Shown here: positions 7,052-11,913 of the stretch, piece by piece
Position numbering within the stretch: the stretch's first letter is position 1
How the letters are laid out: each line of letters starts with the position of its first letter
NCBI GenBank assembly: GCA_034927685.1
Contig: JAYFPO010000041.1
Span: forward strand, 1 to 11,913
Length of the DNA: 11,913 nucleotides
Direction of reading: 5' to 3'
Source of the DNA: RGIG3159 sp034927685
GTDB lineage: Bacteria > Bacillota > Clostridia > Oscillospirales > Oscillospiraceae
The notes under the pieces: generated by a model
What the model was told of the DNA's origin: nothing
What the model saw: only the letters and a program-made list of their open reading frames with translations
The model's database searches: none
Made by a program: the position numbers and the translations under genes

Positions 7052-7080
7052 AGTATAACATACTTTTGTGCAAAAGACAA
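7052..7080 (-). promoter_or_regulatory. Promoter of the ligase-ACP-thioesterase-hypB-flavoprotein-hypA operon
   Basis: On the minus strand: -35 TTGTCT (7075-7080), a 17-nt spacer, and -10 TATACT (7052-7057) with an extended TG at 7060-7059. The start is predicted near 7045, giving a leader of about 26 nt containing the ribosome binding site. A perfect dyad AAGTAT-AAC-ATACTT (7051-7065) covers the -10 box and could be an operator. Confidence 0.8.
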
Positions 7081-7108
7081 TAAAATCAGTATATGTTTAT
7101 CAAAAACC

Positions 7109-7137
7109 TTGTCATATTCAGCAGGATGCAGTATACT
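7109..7137 (+). promoter_or_regulatory. Promoter of the isomerase-saturase-reductase operon
   Basis: -35 TTGTCA (7109-7114), a 17-nt spacer, and -10 TATACT (7132-7137). It is almost identical to the divergent promoter. The start is predicted near 7144, giving a leader of about 52 nt. The -10 box lies inside AGTAT-ACTAG-ATACT (7130-7144), whose left part AGTATACT is itself a perfect 8-bp palindrome, a possible operator. Confidence 0.8.
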
Positions 7138-7196
7138 AGATACTATGTATTTGAGAAACCGGCAAAAGAAAAATTGAACAGAGGGGGCATGTCATT

Positions 7197-8552
7197 ATGG
7201 ATCAGAACACGAAATTTTGTATCATTGGCGCAGGCCCGGCAGGCTTGTCCGCCGGCATGTATCTGGAACAGAAAGGCTATACGGACTATACGATTCTGGA
7301 AAAAGCGGATCGCGTCGGCGGGAAATGTTACTCGCCGTATTACAACGGCCGTCGGTATGAGATGGGCGCCATCATGGGCGTTCCGTCCTACTATGCAATC
7401 CATGATGTGGAGACATTCTGCGGCATTACCCACGACGGTCCGGATCTGAACCGCAATTATAAGGACAAAAACGGCAAAGTGATCGAGCCTTTTAATCCCA
7501 AGAAAAATCTGCTGAAGATTCCCCGCCTGCTGAAGATGAAAAAGCAGCTGAAAATTTTTGGGGAGCTTCTCGAAACGAAATACAAAGGCTATGACGTCAA
7601 CGGCCACCGCGGCGTAGCGGGAGGTCGCTATGACGGCTTCGCTGCGACGCCTGGGCGCGAGCGGGTATCCGGCGAAAATCCCAATCTGAAAGATCTTACG
7701 CTGCCATTCTCGGAATTCTGTAAGAAAAATGGTGTCGAATCCGTTCAGGACATCTGGGTCGGGCCGTATACCTCCTTCGGTTACGGCTATTTCGACGAAA
7801 TTCCGGCGGCCTATGTGCTGAAATATCTGGATTTCCAGACCTGCATGAACTTCGTCAAGATCAATCTGTGGACCTGGAAAAACGGCACGCAGTCCATTTG
7901 GGAAGCGCTGAACGAAAAGCTGCAACACCATGCGCGTCTCAACGCGGACATTACAAAGGTGGAACGCCGTGACGGAAAGATCTTTGTCACCGTAAGCGGC
8001 AATGTCGAAGAATACGATAAAATTATTGTGACGTCTCCCCTGCAGTATCTGCCAAATTACTTCGACGCAACGGCGGACGAGAAAGCGCTGTTCGCCAAGA
8101 TCGATTACGAACGCTATGATGTGCTGGCTGTGGAGACCAAGCCGGAGGATCATCCGGAGATTTCCTACTATGTATTTGAAAACATGGTCAAGGAACGTCT
8201 GGGCCACCTGATGGTCTATTATCGCCGTTGGCGGGACGACCGCAACCAGGCCATTACAACCTACGCGCTGCGCAAACACAGAGACACGGAGGAAATTCCC
8301 TATGATACCTGCAAGAAGATGGTGCTCGATGATCTGAAGGTTATGCACAATCCCGCATCCAATGTTATCAAGGAACAATCCTGGTATTATTTTCCGCATG
8401 TGTTCTCCGGAGACTACGCTTCCGGCTGGTATGACAAGGTCGAGGCAATGCAGGGCGTCAATGGTACTTACTATGCCGGCGAGGTCATGTCCTTTGGTGA
8501 TATGGACGAAACGGCAGAATACTCCCGCGAGCTTGTCGCGCGGTTCTTCTGA
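7197..8552 (+). CDS. pai: Polyenoic fatty acid (linoleate) isomerase homologue, FAD-dependent
   Basis: FAD enzyme of 451 residues expected to shift a double bond of a free polyunsaturated fatty acid into conjugation; the P. acnes enzyme makes trans-10,cis-12 conjugated linoleic acid from linoleic acid. The N-terminus has the dinucleotide motif GAGPAG (11-16), then ILEKADRVGGKC. Compared with the P. acnes protein as I remember it, long blocks match, such as GRRYEMGAIMGVPSY (51-65), IPAAYVLKYLDF (202-213), GHLMVYY (336-342) and YYAGEVMSFG (425-434). The active-site residues R88, F168 and F193 of that enzyme align with R86, F194 and F219 here, with the same 25-residue spacing of the phenylalanines. 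Residues ~137-165 appear to be an extra loop. The start has GAGGGGG (7181-7187) upstream. No signal peptide is seen. First gene of a three-gene operon. A generic amine-oxidase-fold flavoprotein is the less likely alternative. Confidence 0.88.
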   Translation: MDQNTKFCIIGAGPAGLSAGMYLEQKGYTDYTILEKADRVGGKCYSPYYNGRRYEMGAIMGVPSYYAIHDVETFCGITHDGPDLNRNYKDKNGKVIEPFNPKKNLLKIPRLLKMKKQLKIFGELLETKYKGYDVNGHRGVAGGRYDGFAATPGRERVSGENPNLKDLTLPFSEFCKKNGVESVQDIWVGPYTSFGYGYFDEIPAAYVLKYLDFQTCMNFVKINLWTWKNGTQSIWEALNEKLQHHARLNADITKVERRDGKIFVTVSGNVEEYDKIIVTSPLQYLPNYFDATADEKALFAKIDYERYDVLAVETKPEDHPEISYYVFENMVKERLGHLMVYYRRWRDDRNQAITTYALRKHRDTEEIPYDTCKKMVLDDLKVMHNPASNVIKEQSWYYFPHVFSGDYASGWYDKVEAMQGVNGTYYAGEVMSFGDMDETAEYSRELVARFF

Positions 8553-8568
8553 TCGGATTCAGGCGGTT

Positions 8569-8606
8569 GGGGAACGGAGCTTTTCCGTTCCCCGCCTTGT
8601 TTGGGA
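8569..8606 (+). terminator. Intercistronic hairpin, possible attenuator or partial terminator
   Basis: A perfect 10-bp stem, GGGGAACGGA (8569-8578) with TCCGTTCCCC (8584-8593), and a 5-nt loop sits between the isomerase stop and the next ribosome binding site. The following GCCTTGTTTGGG is only moderately U-rich, so full termination is doubtful. It could lower downstream expression or stabilise the isomerase mRNA end. Confidence 0.5.
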
Positions 8607-8614
8607 GGCATAAC

Positions 8615-10144
8615 ATGAACTTTTACCATGAGCACTATGATGCGATCCTTGTGGGCGGCGCATTGTCCGGACTGGCGGCCGCGCTGACCCTTTCTCAAAA
8701 AGGGAAAAAAGTGCTGGTTCTGGAGCAGCATAATCTGCCTGGCGGCCTGGCGACCAGCTTTGTGCGCGGCGGTGTGGAAATCGAAGCGACACTGCACGAG
8801 ATGATGTCCATTGGCCCCGAGGACCGCCCGCTGAAGATCCGGGAGTTTTTTGACGAGATGGGCGTCGATATCCATTGGAAACCGGTCCCGGAGCTGTACC
8901 ACGCCAGTCTGCCCGGACTGGAGGTCACGCTGCATGACGGTTTTGAGAGTTATGCAAAAGGAATTGCGCAGGCAGTCCCCGGCACCTACGAGAAGATTCT
9001 CCGGCTGATGCAGCTGTGCAACACCGTTTACAACAGCGTCAATGTTCTGTCTGTTCATCCGATGAGCAAGGTGCAGATGCTGCGCAAGCACGAAGAATTC
9101 GTCAAAACGGCCGGTTATTCGGCCCAGGAGGTCATCGATACCTTTCACCTACCGAAGCAGGCGGTCGATCTGCTCTCGCCTTACTGGATTTACGTTGGCA
9201 ACCCTCTGTCCTCGCTGCCGTTTACCGTCTGGGCCGTGCTGATGGCGGACTATGTTGGCTATGGGTCACAGGTCCCGGAAAAGCTGTCCCACGAAATGTC
9301 TCTGAAGATGGCGGAACGGGCGGAGCAGATGGGCGCCCAGATTGAATACTGTCAGCGCGTCGACAAAATTCTGGTGAAAAACGGCCGCGTATCCGGCGTC
9401 CGAACAGACAGAGGGGATGAGATTCACGCAGATTATGTGATCTGTTCCGCATATCCCAACCAGTGCTACACTTCGATGATCGAGCCGCCGTCTGAAGTCC
9501 CGGCCGGCGCAATCAAAATGGTGAACGGGCGCAAACTCAGCCTTTCCGGATTTACCGTTTTTCTGCTGCTGGATCAGTCGGCAGAAGCGCTGAATATCCG
9601 GGACTACAATGTGTTCCGTGGGGATACGATGGACACGGATGCCATTTATGAAAACTACAAAACAACCGGCCCATACCGCTATTTGACGGCGATCTGCCTG
9701 AACCTTGCCAACCCAACCTGTACGCCGGAAGGTACCTGTATCCTTTCGATCACTGCGCTGCCCTTGCCGGACGGATGGAAAACGGTCACAATGGACACCT
9801 ATGACAAAGTGAAGCACGATACGGCGCGTTCTATGATCGAAGAAATGAGCCGCTACTACGGCGTGGATCTCCTTTGCCATGTTCTGGAGCTGGTCATTGA
9901 AACGCCGATGACAGTGGCGCACTACACCGGCGCCTGGAACGGCTGCGTCTACGGGTATGCCCACTGTCAGGACGACAACATCGTTGCCCGGCTGCAGATG
10001 GACCACGAGGAAAACTTCATTCAGGGCCTGGAATTTTCCGGCGCACATTGTATCTCCGGCAACGGTATGAGTCCGCAGGTGACCAATGGCAGAAAGGCGG
10101 CCAAAAGCGTGCTGGAAGCGATGGCGAAGGAGGCAGGGAAGTGA
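8615..10144 (+). CDS. Phytoene desaturase/retinol saturase-like FAD oxidoreductase, candidate fatty-acid C=C reductase
   Basis: FAD-binding protein of 509 residues in the CrtI/RetSat family, whose members add or remove hydrogens across C=C bonds of long lipid chains. The N-terminus shows YDAILVGGALSGLAAAL followed by VLVLEQHNLPGGLATSF (34-50), the family's FAD signature. The dinucleotide motif reads GGALSG (14-19), with alanine replacing the second glycine of GxGxxG. The C-terminal FAD segment is SGNGMSPQVTNGRKAA. The start at 8615 follows GGGAGG at 8603-8608; an in-frame ATG 16 codons earlier lies within the intercistronic hairpin and lacks such a site. The gene stands 62 nt after the isomerase and overlaps the reductase gene by 4 nt (GTGA). 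Placed between a double-bond isomerase and an electron-supplying reductase, it is most likely a saturase of the isomerised fatty acid. Desaturase or carotenoid-type activity cannot be excluded. Confidence 0.8.
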   Translation: MNFYHEHYDAILVGGALSGLAAALTLSQKGKKVLVLEQHNLPGGLATSFVRGGVEIEATLHEMMSIGPEDRPLKIREFFDEMGVDIHWKPVPELYHASLPGLEVTLHDGFESYAKGIAQAVPGTYEKILRLMQLCNTVYNSVNVLSVHPMSKVQMLRKHEEFVKTAGYSAQEVIDTFHLPKQAVDLLSPYWIYVGNPLSSLPFTVWAVLMADYVGYGSQVPEKLSHEMSLKMAERAEQMGAQIEYCQRVDKILVKNGRVSGVRTDRGDEIHADYVICSAYPNQCYTSMIEPPSEVPAGAIKMVNGRKLSLSGFTVFLLLDQSAEALNIRDYNVFRGDTMDTDAIYENYKTTGPYRYLTAICLNLANPTCTPEGTCILSITALPLPDGWKTVTMDTYDKVKHDTARSMIEEMSRYYGVDLLCHVLELVIETPMTVAHYTGAWNGCVYGYAHCQDDNIVARLQMDHEENFIQGLEFSGAHCISGNGMSPQVTNGRKAAKSVLEAMAKEAGK

Positions 10145-11325
10145 AGATCAAAGGTTTCTTTGAAGACATCAACGGCGCGGCCAGAGTCACCGCACGGCGA
10201 AAAAAAATATTCGACGACGCCTCTGCTGTGCCGGTCACGACGGACCCGATCGGTGAAGTGGCACGGCAGCTGCATCCCGGAAAGATTCTTCTTGCAGTAA
10301 CGCAGATCCGGAACGCCTCCAAAACGGCAAAAACGTTCCGGTTTGAAGCGGTCGACGGCCGGCGGCTGCCGCTGTTTTCCGCCGGGCAGTATCTGGTTCT
10401 GGAGGTTCCCATCGGACCCAGCCTGGTATCGCGCCCGTATTCCATTTCCTCTGCCCCGGCCGATACCTGCGGCGATCGCTCCTTTGTGGAGATCACCGCC
10501 CGCCGCAGCAAGGGAGACGGCTTTTTCTGCGATTACCTGTATGACGAAGTCAAGGTTGGCGACCGTTTCACCGGTATGATCGGCTGCGGACAGTTTTACT
10601 ATGAGCCGCTTCGCGACGCGTGGCACGTTGTGGCCCTCGCGGGCGGCACCGGCATTACGCCGTTTGCCTCGATGGCAAAAGAAATCCACAGCGGCCGCCT
10701 CGATATGGACCTGACGATCCTGTACGGCTCGGTTTCCCCGGACGATATCATTCTGAAAGACCAGCTGGACGCGGCGCAGTGCGAGCGGGTTCATGTAATC
10801 CCTGTCATTTCCGGCGATGCCCCGGACTGGAAGGGCGAACGCGGCTTCCTGTCCGCGGAGCTGATTCAAAAATACTCCGCGCCGGATACGACGTATTTCG
10901 TCTGCGGCCCGCAGGTTATGTATCGCTTCCTGCACAAGGAACTGGAAAAGCTCCAGGTGCCGAAGCGTCGGGAGCGTTTTGAGGTGTTCGGTCAGGCCAA
11001 GGACATTACGACGTTCCCCGGTTTCCCGGCAGACCTCACGGACAAGACCTTTCAGCTCACGGTGGTCCGTGGGATTCGCGAGGATGTGATTCCCGCCAAA
11101 GCGACCGAGAGCGTGGTTGTGGCGCTGGAGCGGGCCGGTATCCCGGTAGAGACCGGCTGCCGCAGCGGCGAGTGCGGCTTCTGCCGCAGCAAGCTGCTGT
11201 CCGGCACGGTGTACATCTGTCCGGAAAATGACGGCCGGCGCGCGGCCGACCGGGAGTTCGGCTATTTCCACGCCTGCTCCTCCTACCCGACCAGCGATCT
11301 GAAAATCAAAATCCCGATTCTGTAA
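10141..11325 (+). CDS. NAD(P)H-dependent FAD/[2Fe-2S] reductase
   Basis: Electron-supply protein of 394 residues that oxidises NAD(P)H through FAD and passes single electrons to a [2Fe-2S] cluster. An ~50-residue N-terminal extension precedes the FNR-type module: FAD motif RPYS (98-101), nucleotide motif GGTGITP (168-174) and CGP (255-257). The C-terminus is a plant-type ferredoxin domain with C340, C345, C348 and C379 as cluster ligands. The start is GTG at 10141, with AAGGAGG (10127-10133) 7 nt upstream. GTGA overlaps the stop of the saturase-like gene, so the two are translationally coupled and probably act together. Similar reductases feed oxygenases in aerobes, but no oxygenase is present here, so the adjacent flavoprotein is the likely partner. 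No membrane segment is seen. Confidence 0.88.
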   Translation: MKIKGFFEDINGAARVTARRKKIFDDASAVPVTTDPIGEVARQLHPGKILLAVTQIRNASKTAKTFRFEAVDGRRLPLFSAGQYLVLEVPIGPSLVSRPYSISSAPADTCGDRSFVEITARRSKGDGFFCDYLYDEVKVGDRFTGMIGCGQFYYEPLRDAWHVVALAGGTGITPFASMAKEIHSGRLDMDLTILYGSVSPDDIILKDQLDAAQCERVHVIPVISGDAPDWKGERGFLSAELIQKYSAPDTTYFVCGPQVMYRFLHKELEKLQVPKRRERFEVFGQAKDITTFPGFPADLTDKTFQLTVVRGIREDVIPAKATESVVVALERAGIPVETGCRSGECGFCRSKLLSGTVYICPENDGRRAADREFGYFHACSSYPTSDLKIKIPIL

Positions 11326-11623
11326 ATTGCGGAACACACGGCCGCGCTGCGAGCCGGACTGATGAAACGGTACGCCTCAATATGCACCCGGCCAATCGGA
11401 CGAGGAGAAAGAATTCTGGGGTTTCACCCGCGCTTGTCAAGTTTTAACCGTGAAGCCGGATCCCCCTCTACCCGATTAGCGCGCAAAGATTTATGAATAG
11501 TATACAATTTATTTTTCACCATTTGTACATTTCTTTGAATCATATTCTCAAAAATTGTTGCGACCGCGCTGTAATTCGTCGAAAAAAAGCCGCAAAACCC
11601 TAAAAATGTGAGAAAACCCGGGT
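11326..11623. other. Intergenic region without a recognised gene
   Basis: About 300 nt downstream of the reductase gene. No ORF with a plausible ribosome binding site was found, and no clear intrinsic terminator follows the reductase stop. A weak 8-bp stem with a large loop occurs at about 11421-11458. The segment from about 11480 to 11615 is markedly AT-richer than its surroundings, as expected of a promoter or regulatory region. It holds a copy of AGTATAC (11499-11505) resembling the half-sites in the divergent promoters, but I could not place a convincing promoter. Confidence 0.5.
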
Positions 11624-11780
11624 GGGGGATACCGCCGAGGCCCGGTCCTCCATCCCCCAGTGGGGCTTGCGCAACGCAAACATGGGTGGTAAATTGATAC
11701 CATCAAATGATCCCAATCTTTGATCGCGAAGAGGCCGTGGCTTGGGGAAGCCCGGTCTCTTTGTATTAAGAGCATAAAGC
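11624..11780 (+). ncRNA. Candidate structured RNA, family not recognised
   Basis: Several helices follow one another. GGGGGAT (11624-11630) pairs with ATCCCCC (11652-11658) around an inner GAGG/CCTC. TTGCG/CGCAA spans 11667-11679. TGGTA/TACCA (11687-11702) lies within an outer TGGG/CCCA. An 11-bp hairpin at 11729-11761 has a GGGG loop and one bulged T. The block ends at the terminator hairpin 11781-11808. No ORF or downstream plus-strand gene explains it, so it looks like a stand-alone RNA or a 3' untranslated element. The plus strand is favoured because GTTTT follows the last hairpin. I could not match it to 6S, SRP, RNase P, tmRNA or a riboswitch I know. Confidence 0.4.
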
Positions 11781-11814
11781 AAGGGCGCTGAAGAATTTCA
11801 GCGCCCTTGTTTTG
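11781..11814. terminator. Terminator hairpin between the RNA candidate and the converging gene
   Basis: A perfect 12-bp stem (11781-11792 with 11797-11808) with a GAAT loop. On the plus strand it is followed by GTTTT; on the minus strand by GCTTTATGC. It lies 27 nt past the stop of the minus-strand gene entering from the right, so it may act in both directions. Confidence 0.75.
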
Positions 11815-11834
11815 CCGGGGATGAAGCATTTGGA

Positions 11835-11913
11835 TCAGTCCACTTTGCCGTATTTCAAATTCAGCTGCTTTTCTTCCGCTTCCAAAACCATCTGATGGAT
11901 TTTGTCCGCTACC
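11835..11913 (-). CDS. 3' end of an unrecognised gene (partial)
   Basis: The last 25 codons of a minus-strand gene that enters from the right edge and stops with TGA at 11835-11837. The visible C-terminus reads HQMVLEAEEKQLNLKYGKVD, a charged, probably helical tail. Support is an open frame to the edge followed at once by a strong hairpin terminator. Too little is present to name a product. Confidence 0.55.
   Translation of the reverse strand, partial: VADKIHQMVLEAEEKQLNLKYGKVD

Noticed and set aside
7143..8399. 418-codon ORF antisense to the isomerase gene
   Set aside because: The plus strand has the recognisable family motifs and ribosome binding site; the antisense product has no motif and no start signal. 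It reflects codon bias of the real gene.
10021..11337. 438-codon ORF antisense to the reductase gene
   Set aside because: The sense frame carries FAD, NAD(P) and [2Fe-2S] motifs. The antisense frame shows none and is explained by GC-rich third positions.
11731..11760. Hairpin resembling group II intron domain V (GAGGCCG...CGGTCTC)
   Set aside because: The loop is GGGG, not a GNRA tetraloop, the two-nucleotide bulge is missing, and no intron-encoded protein or other intron domains are present.

Overview
The window reads as the chromosome of an anaerobic, moderately GC-rich Gram-positive bacterium, most likely a gut or rumen-type member of the Clostridia. This is inferred from strong AGGAGG-type ribosome binding sites, sigma-A-like promoters, tRNAs with encoded CCA ends, oxygen-sensitive multi-Fe-S flavoproteins and nickel-maturation genes. 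No species can be named from the sequence alone.

Left edge (1-940). A compact minus-strand unit holds an extended -10, a good ribosome binding site, a 25-codon ORF and a hairpin terminator with seven U. Then comes a plus-strand cluster of five tRNA genes (Gly-TCC, Arg-TCT, His-GTG, Gln-TTG, Lys-TTT) with its own promoter and a strong terminator. A nested inverted repeat fills the gap before the next operon.

Minus-strand operon (7080 down to 940). From one strong promoter run six tightly packed genes: an AMP-forming acyl ligase, a small acyl carrier protein, a FAT-type acyl-ACP thioesterase, hypB, a ~900-residue Fe-S flavoprotein with a GltD-like core, and hypA. Overlaps of 4 to 14 nt and one 42-nt gap suggest a single, translationally coupled transcript. 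The first three genes form a complete load-carry-release set for an acyl group. The last three pair nickel-insertion chaperones with an electron-transfer flavoprotein. No hydrogenase or other hyp gene is in the window.

Plus-strand operon (7109 to 11325), divergent from the first. It encodes a close relative of the Propionibacterium acnes polyenoic fatty acid (linoleate) isomerase, then a phytoene-desaturase/RetSat-like FAD enzyme, then an FNR-type reductase with a C-terminal plant-type [2Fe-2S] domain. The best reading is an unsaturated-fatty-acid processing pathway: the first enzyme moves a double bond into conjugation, the second is a candidate C=C saturase, and the third supplies electrons from NAD(P)H. 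The divergent ligase/ACP/thioesterase genes would handle the acyl chain. The two promoters share near-identical -35/-10 boxes and AGTAT/ATACT dyads over their -10 boxes, which suggests one regulator for both arms. The assembly into one pathway is inference; the isomerase identity is well supported.

Right edge (11326-11913). About 500 nt contain no convincing gene. The last ~200 nt of this stretch fold into several good hairpins ending in a terminator, a candidate orphan structured RNA. The window ends in the 3' end of an unrecognised minus-strand gene.
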